Positions 44,401 to 56,510 of a stretch of 64,000 nt of DNA are shown one piece after another. This DNA comes from Chlorella sorokiniana (Eukaryota > Chlorophyta > Trebouxiophyceae > Chlorellales > Chlorellaceae): NCBI GenBank assembly GCA_025917655.1, contig CP084614.1:124001-188000 (forward strand), read 5' to 3'. The position numbers were made by a program, and so were the translations under genes. The first letter of the stretch is position 1. Every line of letters starts with the position of its first letter. The notes under the pieces were generated by a model. That model did not search any database and was not told the origin of the DNA. It worked only from the letters and a program-made list of their open reading frames with translations.

Positions 44401-46625
44401 CAAAAGGAGTTTCAGCTTGGGGGCAGGGGATTGTCGTCTTCTGAACTTGCTCGGAGCTAGCAGTCTTGAGGCGGCCCAGCCTGCCAACTTCCAGCAAGCC
44501 TGGCAGACACTGCCGTAGTTGCTGCCCAGAGCTGCCTGCAGCAAGATCTTTCTGCCTGCCACGTCTCGACCCCTTCCGCTGCACATGCACAAACCACACA
44601 ACGAAAACGGCGCTGCTGGCGCAGGACGACGCAGGCCGCCAGCGTTCACCCACCTGTCGGCCAGGAACTTGCCCAGCGGCTCCGAATAAAGCTGCTCCAT
44701 GCTCTGCTCCACCAGGCAACCCTTCTGCTGAAGCGTGCGGAAGATGGACTGCGGCAGCGAGAGGCGGAAGCGAAAGGCGGAAGAGGGAGGGTTAGGGAAA
44801 ACGTTGCTGCAGAAGATTCCAAGGTTGGTCTGTCTGGGTGCTGGAGCCAGAGCCCCTGGAAAGCAGCAGCCAAACGTCGCAGCGATGGCTCGCTGCGCAG
44901 AAAACGCTGCACAGGCGCACGCATCCTCGGCGGCGGCGGCAGCAGCTGGCGGCGAGCGCGGTGGCGCACCTGCCCGATTTCGGTCTGTGCGCGCGTGGGG
45001 GTGCGCCCAAACTTATCGAAACCGATGTCAAACCACTCGTAAATGGCCTGCGGAAGCAAGGCGGACGGATAATGGCAAACAACGAGCAGCGGCATGGCAG
45101 GCCGCGACGGCTCGGAGGGGCAAGCACAAAGTTCTTGTATGGACAGCTGGGCCTGCAGGGACCACGGGCCTGGCTGAGGCCCAGCAGATCACACATCCCC
45201 GGGCAGCTGCTCAGCAGCCGCCTCACCTTGTGTATCGCGTGGTACTTGTCGCAGATCTGCTGGCAGGTGAGGCCCTCCTCCAAGGCCTACATACCGCAAC
45301 AAATAAAGGCATTACCAGCTGCACACCATGACTCAACCTGGCATTTGTAGCTTCAATTTGCTAATGGGGACGGCCTCAAGGTGCTTCCACGCCGCCCGCT
45401 GAAGGCCGCAGGCATGCGCTCACGCAGGACTGGCAGCAGGACCCTGGATGTGCCGCCAAGCAGCCTGAGCTTGGTGGCGAGTCCGCCCAACCCACCTTGG
45501 TCTCTGTGGCGGTGCCGTACTCGTCCGTACCGCACACATAGACGGCGTTGTAGCCTCGCGCGCGGCAGAAGCGGGCGTACACGTCGCGCTGCGGCGAGTG
45601 CGGGAGAGGTATGTTCAGACTGTGCGTGTGAGAGAGCCGGGGCAGGACCTGGCTGCTGATTAACGAGCCAGGCGGTACTTCTGCACTGAAAGCCTGCACC
45701 GCAGATTCAGCCGAGGGCAGCCATGCCAGCAGCCCTGCAAGAAGTCGCGTGGCTGGTGCTGTAGCCTCGCACCTGAGGACGCATCCGATGATGTTGCCCA
45801 GGTGCGGCACGTTGTTCACGTAGGGCAGGGCCGAAGTGATGAGGATGTTGCGCTGGCCGGGATGGGCAGCTTGGGGCGGGCGGCGCGTGCCGCTGCGGCG
45901 TCCGCGGCAAACGGGGCCGCCGCGTCCTCAGCGGGCGCCCCCAGCAGCGCTTTTTCTGCGGCAGCGGCCACCTCTGGTGCGGCGGCCACGCGGGCGAGGT
46001 AGGGCTGCAGCGGCGCCAGCGTGGCGGTGCCGGCCAGCGGGCTCAGCGTGGCGTAGACGACGATGTCGGCGAGCCAGCTGGGTGCTGCCCAGGAAGGTTT
46101 GACCGCCGGTCAACGCGGCGCCCAGCCGCTGCACCGCCGCCTCCAGCGCTGCAGCATCGCTGCCGTACACAGCGGGGCGCAGCACGCTTTCCTCCCACTC
46201 CAGCCAGCTCTCTGCACCCAGCTGCAGGCCTGGCAGCAGCGGCGCGCCTGCAAAGCGTGCCAGTTCAGCGGGGGCGCGCCGGCGGCGTCACTGCCGAAAC
46301 ATAACCTGGTGCGCAAGGCAGCGGCAGCCACATACATTGTACCTCACAAAGCGCAGGCCAGCAACGCAGCAGCGGTAAATGCAAATGCCAGAGCACTCGC
46401 ACCCAGATAACGGGCAATGGCGTTTGGGTCGGCCAGCGCACTGCCGTCAGGCAGCACCAGGAAGAGCTTGCGGCCTGCCTCTGCGCAGTTGGAGTCTGCC
46501 AGAAGCTTTTTCCAGGCTGCCGATTCTCCCAAAGCCAGCACGGCCAGGTCTGTGCCGGCAGCAGCTGCGGCGGCGACGCCCTTCAGAGCTTGGGGGTCCC
46601 CGGGACGTGTGACTAGCGTCGCCAT
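38462..46625 (-). CDS. Methionyl-tRNA synthetase, cytosolic type, 25 exons
   Basis: Charges tRNA-Met. Minus-strand exons: 46625-46403, 46290-45773, 45588-45496, 45286-45227, 45047-44970, 44748-44654, 44387-44334, 44193-44130, 43963-43893, 43659-43606, 43327-43229, 43062-42970, 42649-42566, 42401-42273, 41966-41918, 41692-41596, 41300-41197, 40951-40875, 40621-40573, 40438-40332, 40076-39974, 39803-39446, 39180-38988, 38816-38702 and 38578-38462. Exons 1-2 form a GST-like N-terminal domain. The catalytic core starts at [18 protein letters not shown] (HIGH motif) and includes [14 protein letters not shown] and the zinc site CPKCKY..CDACG. It continues with [13 protein letters not shown] and KFSKSRG (KMSKS). 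A Lys/Gly linker leads to an EMAPII-type tRNA-binding domain ([40 protein letters not shown]) ending [17 protein letters not shown]. Intron 12 has a GC donor. Several one-base slips occur (exons 2, 7, 21, 24). It is divergent from the G-patch gene. Confidence 0.95.
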
Positions 46626-46972
46626 GACGCTTTAATATACCGGAATGTAATTAGCAGCAGCGGCAGCAAGTTGGGTGATGGGATGTGCTCATGCAGGAGG
46701 GTGAGGGAGGCTGGCAGGACCTTTACCTGCCAATTGACAAATCAGTATGCTCGATCGGGCGAATGCGGCGAGCCCCATAGGGATGAATGTACCTGCAGCA
46801 GGACATAAGCACCCAAGTCTCGCTACCTGGCCTGCCTATGCCTCTGCCGTGACCCCGTTGTGTATTGTTAATCACATATTCCCAACAAATAGGGGTTGAA
46901 GGACTGTCGAAGGCGTCAACTGGTTCTAGAGCAGCCTTCCACGGCCTTCTCGCGCGCCACCCCGGCGTGGGC
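46626..46972. promoter_or_regulatory. Shared divergent promoter region (MetRS / G-patch)
   Basis: The two genes start about 350 bases apart and point away from each other, so this short interval should serve both. It is locally more AT-rich, and no specific element was recognised. The 5' end of the G-patch gene is not fixed, so the interval could be shorter. Confidence 0.45.
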
Positions 46973-48334
46973 ATGAAGTTCAAGAAGGCCCAGGCGCGTC
47001 GTTGCACCCCGCAGCCGCACTGTGGCCTCCCGCTCGTCTGGCGCACCCTGCCGCCAGCAGCCGGCGAAGGAGCGGCGCGCCCGCTTCCTGCCAGTCGCTT
47101 CCTGCCAGCGTTGCTCATCACAGCCTCCTTCATATTCCTTGTTGAGCTGCAGGGGCGTGTCGAGTTTGCAGGGCCGGCGCCGTTGCTGGAGCAGCAGCGG
47201 CGGCGTGAGCAGCAGGATGCTAGCGAGCAGGCGGCAAGGGGGCAGGCAGTGGCCAGCTTCTACGGATCCCTGGTCCAAACCTCCGGCTCACGCTGGGTCA
47301 GCGGCGGCACGTTGCAGGACCCAGCAGGCGACGGGGGTGCTGGCGCCGCCGGGCATCGCTGGCGCCGCCGACGGCGCTGCCGCAGCGACCAGCAACTCGC
47401 AGCACGCGCCGGCGGCTGGCGAGCCGTCGCACCCGGGCATGGCCAGCGCGGCTGCCAGTGCTGAGCTGGCGGCGGAGCAGCCACAGCTGCAGTACGCCGC
47501 GCCCGCAGGCCCGGCGCGCGCGCGGCGGCTGCGGCGAGCAGCCGCCGCCGCCCTTCCGGGGCAGCAGCTTGGGCAGGCGTGGCCGCCAGGGACGCACCCG
47601 CAGAGGCTGTGCGGTACGGCATCTCCAGGGCCAACGTGGGATACCGCCTGCTGAAGAAAGCGGGCTGGACGGAGGGCACGGGCCTGGGCGCACAGGAGCA
47701 GGGCGCGGCGGAACCCATCCAAGCCTTCCAGCAGAAGGGCAGCCTGGGTCTGGGCTACGCGCTGCAGCCGCCGCCCAAGCCCCCGCCGGCCGGGGGCGGC
47801 GGCGGAAGGCCAGCAGGCACAGCGTGCGCAGCAGCAGCCCAAGCGGCCGCTGCCCGAGGACCCACTGGACAAGGAGGACAGCACCACCAAGGTCAAGCGC
47901 GTGCGGCAGGTGAGCCACACTTGCTGCCACGCAGGGGTGCTGTGTCGACTGGGCTGCACGCTTGACTTTTCAAAGGGCTTCCGCGTGCGCCGCCACGCGA
48001 TCTACCTCTTTCCTGACACCCTGCCGCTACCAACTGCGGCTCCTCTCCGCTGTGATTGGCTGCGGCTGCTGCGCCGCACCTGAGTTTGCTCCCCTCTGCC
48101 CTCGCTCGCCATGCTCACCTTCACCCCCCATCACCCCACCCCTGACCCCACTGCACCCCCTGCCACCGCCCTGATTCGCAGGTCATGCAAGCCGAGGCTG
48201 ACGACCGTGCAGGCAAGGCCATCGCGCGCTACATCCGCCTAGCCTTCAACGACGCCACGGGGGAGCCGACGCGCGACAGCAACCCGCTGCTGCGCCGCAA
48301 CCACAAGCTGTCGGCCACCAACCCGCTGTTGTGA
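46973..48334 (+). CDS. D111/G-patch domain protein
   Basis: G-patch proteins usually activate DEAH-box helicases in RNA processing, so a nuclear role is inferred. The main exon runs 47153-47909 and the last 48182-48334 (TGA). The first part, from an ATG at 46973 (MKFKKAQARR), is tentative. The N-terminal half has a helical stretch (LEQQRRREQQDASEQ, then AVASFYGSLVQTSGS). The G-patch core follows: ISRANVGYRLLKKAGW, then EGTGLGAQEQGAAEPIQAF and KGSLGLGY. The last exon encodes a conserved-looking tail, MQAEADDRAGKAIARYIRLA, FNDATGEPTRDSNPLL and HKLSATNPLL, resembling plant D111/G-patch proteins. One or more base slips lie between the G-patch and KVKRVRQ at the end of the main exon. No TGTAA was found close after the stop. 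Confidence 0.8.
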
Positions 48335-48696
48335 GGCGGCGGCTGGCTGCACGCATAACCTGTACTCTTGTACCTCTGTACTTGTTGCGGTTTCCTTCTG
48401 CTTCCTCATTTTTGTACTGACCGTAGCACTGAATCCAGGCGTCGCAACGCACGAGCTTGTGAGCAATCTGGAAGTTTAGCTGGCAGGGCAGCATTCAGCG
48501 GGTATGGCGTGGCATTGCACGGCCCCAGCCCTCGGCGGGTGCATGGGGATGTGTGCAGAAACAGTAGCAGGCGAGCCCGCAGGCTCAGGAGAGCTTGGTG
48601 GCCGGGTGCAGGCTGGGTTGCTGAGTGCGGCGTGAGTAACGCCACCTCTGCGGCTGCTCTGCAGCCGCGCCCGCCCTGCGCCGCACGCCGCAGCTC

Positions 48697-51650
48697 CTAT
48701 GGGCTGCACCTGCCGTCGGTGCAATAAGAGAAGCCCGGATCCGCGCAGCACTGCGTACTGTCTGTGCACTCCTCGTCTGGGCCCCGGCACTGCGGGCACA
48801 GAAGAAGACGGGCAGGTGCTGGGTGCAGCAAGGGGTTGACTGACAGCCGCGGATGTGTTGGCGCACAAGTGGCGCACAAGTGGCGCACAAGCGGTGCACG
48901 ACTCTCTGAGGCAGTGAAGCGGGAGCTGGCCGGCTCGAAGCCCCAGCACCTCTGGCTTCGGCTTCACATCCCCACCCTGCCACTGTCTCCCCTACAACCC
49001 CTCACCTCTTTGCATGTGTCGTCGGCCCTGTCGCAATAGCCGCAGCACTCGGCGTAACCGCCACAGGCGTCGCCGGCAGCCTTGCACTGCGGTCGTAGGG
49101 GGAGGGTGCAGGGCGCTCGGCTGTCTTGCTCAACTATTGTCGGGCGCACCTGAGCAGCACCCCTCAGCTGGGTGTGTTGGAATACCCTCAGGCTGAGCAT
49201 GCAGGTTCTCGTCCACCGGCATGCTGGGGACCCAATCAAACCAGCATGCAGGCTTGAGCACGGTAGCATTGTGCAGCAGGCAGGCTGTCGGGCAGCAGGC
49301 CTCCACCCAGCTCTAGAGGTCTTTCCCCCGGCTCACCGCTGCGCACACTCCCTGCGAGCAGTACGGTACCGCCTGGCAGCACTCTGCGTCGCCGCCGCAT
49401 GGGTCCCCCTCCGCTCGGCACTGCACATCAGGGGCAGCCATCAGCCGGGCGCAGCTGTCAGCCTCACCAGTGTGAAAGGCCTTTGCTTGCTGTTGTCTAG
49501 CTGCTAGTGCACTGCCCTGGAAGCCGGCGGATCCACTGACACCTTGAAACCCTCCACCCTCTCCCACGCTTTCACCCATGCACCACCGTCCACTCCCCCC
49601 CCGCCCCTCTCACGACGGCGCACTGCGGCGGGTAGGCGGGGCCCGCACAGAAGTGGCTGTCGGAGCAGCAGTCTGAGTCGCCCTCACAGGTCTGGCCGGA
49701 GCCGCCGCACTGCAGCGGCGCAGGGGCGTGGAGGAGCAGGGGGTGGGGGAGGGTGGCGGGGAAGGGGTGTCGGCTGCGCTGCAGGCGGGGGGCCAGCCGC
49801 GCAGCGGGCAGCTCGGCTGGCACCCCTATGGATTGCGGCCCAGCCACACAATGCTGCATGCACACGCTTGTGCAGCTGCCACACCCTCTGAGACTGCTGC
49901 AAGGTTTCTGGTGGAACGCTTCTCGGCAGGTGAGGCAGCTGAACAAGCAACAACCTTGCAGCGCAGGGCTCACCCGTTGGGTGGAGAGGGTCTTCAGGTA
50001 TGCTGTGCCTGCCGCTGAGGTGGCCCCGTGAACTCGATGGTGAACCCCGCCTGCCCCGGCAGCACGGCGAAGCCGTGGCCCGGCAGGTTGAAGGCCCAGG
50101 AGCCGATCTCCTCGGCCGGCACGCCGCCCACGGCCACCTCCAGCGCGCCGCCGTCGGGGCGCCGAAGCGCACGACGAAGGCGTCGCCAGCCTCCGCGCTG
50201 CGCTGGCCCAGGCTGAACGACTTGATGGTGACGGCCTGGGTCACGCCGATGTGGTAGCCGGCGGCCGAGTAGATGTTGCACACGTTGGAGAAGCCTGCGC
50301 GTGTTTTTTTTTTTTTTGGGGGGGGGTATGTGTGTGTGTGTGTGTGTGTAGTTTAGTTCGTGTATGTGTGAGGGGAAGGGGGGGGGGGAGGAGGAGCGGT
50401 GGGTTGGATTCAGGTGGCATGTTGCCCCCACGCACACATAACTACCACCCCACCCAACCGACACCCACTCACGCACATCGCTGCTGCTCCCACTCCTCCC
50501 ACTGTGCACACGCCAACACACCGCAAAGCACACGCAAGCGGCCGAGGCCCACCCATGGCTATGCCGACGTCGGGCGCCTGGCTGCCCTGGAAGACTGGGG
50601 CGCAGGCAGGGTCGCCGCTGCCAAAGGGGCTGCTGAGGCTCAGCGCCACCGCGCCGCCCTCGCTGCAGCCGGAGGCAGAGGCCTGCCAGAGGTCGCCGTT
50701 GGCGACCATGGTGGCAGTGGAGAGGTCCCAAGTGCACATCAGCCTGCGCGGCGGCAGGGCGGCGGCAGGCGGCGGCGGCTGGGTCGGCCAGCGGCGGCAA
50801 GTGGGACATGCCCTGCTTGCGGCGAACGGCTGCTTGAAAGGATAAGGATCTAAGCATGCAGCATCTGGCATGCAAGCTTGTAGCGCAAAGAGCATTGATG
50901 CGGGCAGCTGTGGATGGTGGCAGGGGGCCTTGCCTGGCGCAAGTGCCGCGGTTTGTGTCGCAGTACCCTGAACAGCATCCAGCGGGCCCAGCACACGCAG
51001 CGCCGTCGTTGTCGCAGGGCGGCGGCGGCGGCGGCGTGGGCGGCGGAGGGGAGGGCGGGCGTGGAGGCGGGGGCGGGCTTGGGGGAGGGGTCGATGGGGG
51101 CGGCGGGCTAGGCGGGGGGGCTGGGTGGCGGTGGCTTGGGTGGTGGAGGTTTGGGTGGCGGCGGTTTGGGCGGCGGTGGCTTGGGTGGCGGCGGCGGCTT
51201 GGGTGGTGGCGGCTTGGGCGGCGGCGGCTTGGGTGGCGGCGGCTTGGGCGGCGGTGGCTTTGGTGGCGGCGGCTTGGGTGGCGGCGGCTTGGGTGGCGGT
51301 GGCTTGGGTGGCGGCGGCCTGGGTGGCGGCGGCCTGGGCGGCGGCGGCTTGGGCGGCGGCGGCTTGGGTGGTGGTGGCTTTGGTGGCGGCGGTCGAGGCG
51401 GGCGTGGAGATGGCGGCTTCGGTGGCGGTGGCTTGGGTTTCGGCGGCGGGGGCTTTGGGGGCCGTGGCCTAGGGGGCGGCGGCCTCGGCGGTTTTGGCGG
51501 TGGGGGCCTAGGCGGCTTTAAACGAGGGGCCGGCCTGGGGCGTGGGGGTGGTGGGCGCGGCCGTGGGGAGGGGCCGCGGGCGTGGTGGGGAGGGGCTTGC
51601 GGCAGCTGCCATTCCCGGCCACACTGCACGGTGCGGGCAGGGAGCGTCAC
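48697..51650 (-). CDS. Pro-rich wall-type protein with five knottin-like domains
   Basis: Probable extracellular protein; not a named family. Minus-strand exons: about 51650-50934 (Pro-rich rod plus knottin 1), 50828-50553, about 50294-49973, 49709-49614, 49420-49337, 49086-49006 and 48789-48697. The rod is PPPPKP repeats over about 140 residues, like hydroxyproline-rich glycoproteins. Knottin-type units share C-x5/6-C-x5-CC: CDNDGAACAGPAGCCSGYC, CEGDSDCCSDSHFC, CRAEGDPCGGDAECCQAVPY, CGGYAECCGYCDRADDTC and CTDSTQCCADPGFSYC. Knottins 2-5 are each one exon. Between knottins 1 and 2 is a beta-rich region of unknown family (LMCTWDLSTATMVANGDLWQ, FNLPGHGFAVLPGQAGFTIE). A signal peptide was not found. 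The start is therefore upstream of 51650 and unresolved. The intron after knottin 1 has a GCAAG donor. Confidence 0.7.
51122..51540 (-). repeat. 15-base coding minisatellite (PPPKP rod)
   Basis: On the plus strand a GGCGGCTTGGGTGGC-type unit repeats about 25 times with small changes, mostly at third codon positions of the minus-strand PPPKP reading. Some units give PPPRP instead. Copy number is likely to vary between strains. Confidence 0.85.
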
Positions 51651-52621
51651 TTCAAATCAACAGGGTGCTTGAGCGGGTGTGGCTGACGGGTGCAGCAAGG
51701 CGCGAAACCCCGATCACTCCACCCCCAGTGAAATAGGCCATGGCGGCGGCGGCGAGCGACGACCGGCGGCAGCCAAGCCCCGGATCCCATCGTCGGGGCC
51801 GAGCCCCCAGGCGTCTACCCGTCAGCGTGTCATGTTCTTCAATCAATCAAACACTCAGTATCAGCCGCTTCATGGATAGTTCGCCCCGCGATGCTCCGGA
51901 AGCAGAGCGAGCCTTCCGGCGCTCACCCGGGTAACTGCAGATCGCCAGCAACACGAGAGATATAAATGATGGACCCGCTCTGCATGGGGTCGAGACTGGG
52001 GAGCGGCCGGCACATCTCCGGCCCTGGCGCCGTGCCATGGCCGCCCCGGGGCGAGCAGCCGAAGCTCTGCTTAAGAATTATGTTATTATAGCTGGGTGCA
52101 GGGTCCAACTTGCACGACATCCCATCCCGGCCCTGTTGGCAGCACGCATGAATGGCGGCACACTGCACCGCCACAGTGGCCATAGATGCACGCACCGGAC
52201 TCAAAACAGCACCCAGCATCGGAGGAGGTTCCCTTAAAATCCCACTTCAGTACATACTGCATGTGATATGAAGTCAGTAGATAGAAGTGGGTGTCACAGC
52301 AGGCTGCGAAACGCGGGCGGTCAGAGCCCTGTCAAGGACGGGTGGGCGCAATGCAACTGCCCCTGCCACATATTTAATTCACTAATCGAACTGATAATGC
52401 TGAACTTGCTCGCATCTTCAGGAGGGCACCCTAAATGACACGTAAGAATTGGATACATTGATGACAAGAGGTTGCGGCGGGGAGCGCAGAGGCTGCCAGG
52501 CGGGCTGGCCCGCTGCGCATGGCCGCCTTTCCCTGCCAGGAACCCGGCGGTTGGCGTGCATTCGAATGTCGTAACGTTCCAGTATCGATCAGGCGCCAGA
52601 AACACGCATTTTCCGCTGCAC
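51651..52621. other. Spacer with unresolved 5' exons
   Basis: This should contain the first exon(s) and promoter of the minus-strand Pro-rich protein and the promoter of the SGNH gene, which point away from each other. A signal-peptide exon could not be identified. It is moderately AT-rich near 52050-52460. Confidence 0.4.
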
Positions 52622-55600
52622 ATGCGCTGCGATTCTTTGCAACCAACACGCACGGCTGCGCTGACGGACGCTTCTCACCGGTCGAAAGCGTTGCTGCTGG
52701 CTCATGCCCTCTTCCTGCTGCTCTGCGCCTGGCTGAGCCTGTCCGCCGTACGGGGCAGGCTTGGCGGCGGCGCCAGCGGAGCCGCTCGTGCCCGGCTCGA
52801 CAGCGACCTGCAGCAGCCCCTGCTTGCTGCCCTGCTCGATGCCGGGCGGCGGGGGCGGCAAGACACCTGGAGGAACGCTGCCCGCCTGGCTGGGGGCCGG
52901 CGGCTGGGAGTTCCCGGTGCCGCCTGAGCAGCTCGATCGCGGCGTCGTCAGCGAGGGGGACCCGGCGGCGGCGGCCCGCCTCGCCCGCAAGCTGCTCTCC
53001 GGCCAGCCCATCTCGGTGGCGGCCCTGGGCGGCAGCCTGACCTTTGGGAAGGGCGCCTCCAGCCCGGGACGCACCGACTGGGTCTCCCTGCTCGCCGCTT
53101 GGCTGCGGGACAGCTTCCCCACCGGCAGCGGCAACAGCAGCACGGCAGGCCGCCACGTGGTGGTGAATGCCGCGGTGGCGGCCAGCCCCAGCGAGTACAT
53201 CTCCTTCTGCCTGCAGCAGCACCTGGACCCGCAGCACCCGCCTGACCTCGTGCTGGTGAGCCCGCAGGGGGAGGAGGGGGTCAACACGGTGTGCATGTGC
53301 CTTACCTGTGCACACGCGCCCTGTGGTGTGGGTCCGGGTCCGGGTGTGGGTGAGTTGTGCTTGCGATCGAGTGTATATGTGGAGTGGGGGAGGAAAGGGG
53401 GGCGCGCGCGCTACAAGCAACCCCGCCACCTTCAACCCTCACACCAACGCCAATCCTGGCCACCAATACTATTGGTGGCATCCACCCACACACCGAACAG
53501 CGCACAGGATGACACCGCGCCCCCCCCCCCACACACACACATACACATACTCCTACCACTCACCCCCCACACCTGCGCACAGGATAACACCGCCCACTCC
53601 ACCCACCCACACCCCTCACACCCATCACTCACCCACCCACACCTGCGCCGCCGCAGGTGGACTACTCTGTGAACGACGGGCTGCGCCCCTGGCACGACGC
53701 CCACCGCCTGTCCCTGGAGCGCCTGCTGCGCCGCCTGCTGGCCCTGCCCAGCGCGCCGCTGGTGGCGGGCCTCATGATGCACTCGTACCGACCCGCGCAG
53801 GTGGGGTGGGGTGGGGGCCGGGCACAACAGCCTTTTGGGGGGCGCAGGGGGAGGGGGGGGCGGTTGAAACAGCCTTGGGGGGGGCGGTTGAAACAGCCTT
53901 TGGGGGGTGGGGGGTGGGATAGCAGGGGCGCCCCTTGGAGGGAAGGGCGGCGAGCTGCGGGGGTGACGACCTTTGCTGGGCCTGGGCTGGCTGTCGGCAC
54001 CCTCCGCCTTCTGGGCCTGAGAGCCTGCGTAGATGTTCAAGCTGACGTTGCCCTGGCCCGGCAACAGTGCCTGAAGAGCGCAGACCGACGCGTCCTGCCA
54101 ACGAACCTGTTTGCCCCCTCTCCCCTCGCGCTGGCAGACCAACCGCACCTTCCACCGCAGCGGCGAGGAGAAGCTGGGCACCCTGGCGCTCTACTACGGC
54201 CTGCCCTGGCTATCCATGCGCAGGCAGGACCCAGCCGCATCTGCTGCATGCCTGAGTTTGCCCTCATGGTGTTGAGCTGGCGGGCAGCCAGGGTGCCGTG
54301 CCTTGCTCCCATTTTTTTAGGGGCGCCGCACTGCTGCGCCACACCCTCTTAAACTTTGAGGGAGGAGCTGGCGGCGCTGCCGACACTGCTGGCTCCTGTT
54401 CCATGTTGTTGCCCCTTGCTCGGCCGCCCCCACCCCTGCAGTGTTGTGCATCACAAGCTTGTTGCGGGGAGGACGGCTTTCTTCGGGACCAGTGGCTGGT
54501 GGGTGGCAGGCTCCGGGGCCTGGCTGCCTTGGTGCAGTGCACCAGCCTGCAGGCCGGTTGGCTCTGCGGCAGCGCTGGGCCAAGCGCGCACGAGCGCTGC
54601 CTTGGGCGCCGACGCTGGCGGCATGCTGCCCTCCGCGTACTTGTGCCACCTGTACTCAAACTTGTTGTTCGCGGTTGTTTGACTGGTTGCTGTGCAGGCC
54701 GATGACACGCACCCCAACGACCGGGGCCACACCTATGTGGCACAGCTGGTCGTGCGGTACCTGCAGCGCATCCTGGCCCGGGAAGCTGCCGCGCAGCTGC
54801 TGCACCGCCGCGCTGCCAACGCAGGGGGCGGGCCGCTCCCTGCTGCCGTTGCGCGCGGGCTTCGCCGCCTGGGCATGGCGAGGAAATGCGGCAGGGCTCC
54901 CCCAGGCTGCGCAGCTGCCGCCGCCGATGCTGGCGGGAGCGGAGCCCCTGCTGGCGGAGGCTTGTGTGCAGGGCTCTGCCTTGCAGGCGGCGGTGGTGCC
55001 GGGCAGCATGCGGGGGTTTGAGTGGGAGGTGGGGGCGGCGGGCGGCGCGCGAGGTCCACGCCACCACCAACAGCTCGGGCAGCGAGCTGACGCTGCAGCT
55101 GGACACAGGTGGGGGTGAGATGCGTGCTATGGTGAAGGCATGCGTGTGCGTGCGCAGCCGGGGTGGTGGGTGTTGTGCGGAGGAGGTAGGGGGCGCTCTT
55201 GCTGCCGCCACCCAGATCCCGTGCAGTCGCTGCATACACCTTCAATGGGGAGGGGTGCTTCCTGAGTTTGGCTGCTCCCCCACTGGGAACTCCTGTACTT
55301 GCCACCTCTGCCGCTCGGCGAGCCGATCGTTGCCTCCACCCCCTGCTGCAGACGTTGCGTTGGCGCCCGGCAGCGGCGTGGCCGAGGCCAATGCCACGCA
55401 CGTTGCCCTGCTGCTGTGGTACACACACTCCAGGTACAAGGTGGGCGACGGCCAGGCGACCTGCAGCGGCGGCTGCGCCTGCGAGCCGCAGCTGCTGCGC
55501 ACAGCGCTGCGGCGGCCGTACGGCACTCAGGTGCGCTTGCGGGGGCCTCTCGTAAGAGCGGCTGTGTGGCTCGTTTCACCTCCACGCCCCGTGCGATTGT

Positions 55601-55862
55601 CCAGCTTGCTCTGCAGCAGCTGCTGGTGTTGTTTGGCTGGATGCAGCCGTGGGCCTGCCCCGTGCATGGCTCGCAGCCGCCAGGGGCGCCCGCGCTGCGG
55701 CCGAGCCCGCTGGCAGGAACCGGCAGCGCGTTGACCCCGTTGCCTTGTTGGTGGGTGCCCTGGTGGCGGATGCAGGACCACCTGTGGCTGATGCTCGTCA
55801 CGCGCTCCCCCACCTGCCGCCTGACTGTGCGCACGCTCAACACCACAGAGACAGCCGGGTGA
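52622..55862 (+). CDS. SGNH/GDSL-like hydrolase with N-terminal membrane anchor
   Basis: Predicted esterase or acyl hydrolase on a secretory membrane. Exons recognised: 52622-53255, 53657-53800, 54138-54223, one starting at 54442 (end unclear), 54698-55108, one starting near 55226 (end unclear), 55352-55530 and 55777-55862. The start ATG gives a short basic tail and an anchor (SKALLLAHALFLLLCAWLSL). SGNH blocks appear in order: VAALGGSLTFGKGA (block I, catalytic Ser), VDYSVNDG (block III Asn) and DDTHPNDRGH (block V, catalytic Asp and His). The C-terminal part is probably a beta-rich module with a Cys cluster (GQATCSGGCACEP) ending in HLWLMLVTRSPTCRLTV. The exon ending at 54223 has a GC donor. 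At least one base slip lies in exon 1. Exon order between 54.22 and 55.35 kb is partly uncertain. Confidence 0.75.
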
Positions 55863-56510
55863 GGCCGAGCCTGTGAATCGGCAGCGGCAAGACGGCCTTG
55901 CCCTCCAGCGCACTGGGTTGATCACCTTGCCGGTGCCTCCCTGCCGCTTCCTGTATGCTGGGTAGCTGGCGTGGCCGCTGACAAGCATGCTCTCGTTGCG
56001 GGGCTGCCGCTCCGCCTGCAGGCACGTCTTCCGGCTGAGGGGCGTGCTGGTCAGCGCAGCGGCGGCGGTGCGCATCCCAACTGAGTTCACGCTGGGAGAA
56101 AACCTGGATGCTGAGCTGCCGGTAGCTGTGTAGCGGTGCCCTGCACCGCCCAGAGCCGGCCGGCCCCCTTGATGCGCCCAGGCAGACGCTGCTTGCCGGA
56201 TGCGCGGTTACGATCCGCGTGCCGCGCTCGCCTCGCCCTCCTCGACCAATCCGACACATCCATGCACGCGCTGGCGTGCCTTGACCAATGAACTCTTGAT
56301 GTGTTGTCGACTCTAGCTGTGAACCAGGACTCTCGCCTGGGAGCGTGGGATGCGCAGCTGGTGTCGTGCGTTGCCTAGGCATGCCTGCAGAGTGAGCTGG
56401 CGGCGGCGGGGCGGCAGCACAAACTGGGCGCGGCGCCCCTGTTGCGATGTTTACTGCGCTTTACGTGTATGTCAAATTGTGCTGGGAGCGGAAGCCGATA
56501 GTTTGGCGCC
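55863..56510. other. Intergenic spacer
   Basis: No conserved coding, RNA gene or TGTAA was recognised between the SGNH stop and the next start. Confidence 0.4.

Noticed and set aside
51136-51672. Plus-strand Gly-rich GGGGLGG protein
   Set aside because: It is the reverse complement of the PPPKP rod. Unit changes fall at third positions of the minus-strand frame, and knottin coding continues on the minus strand.
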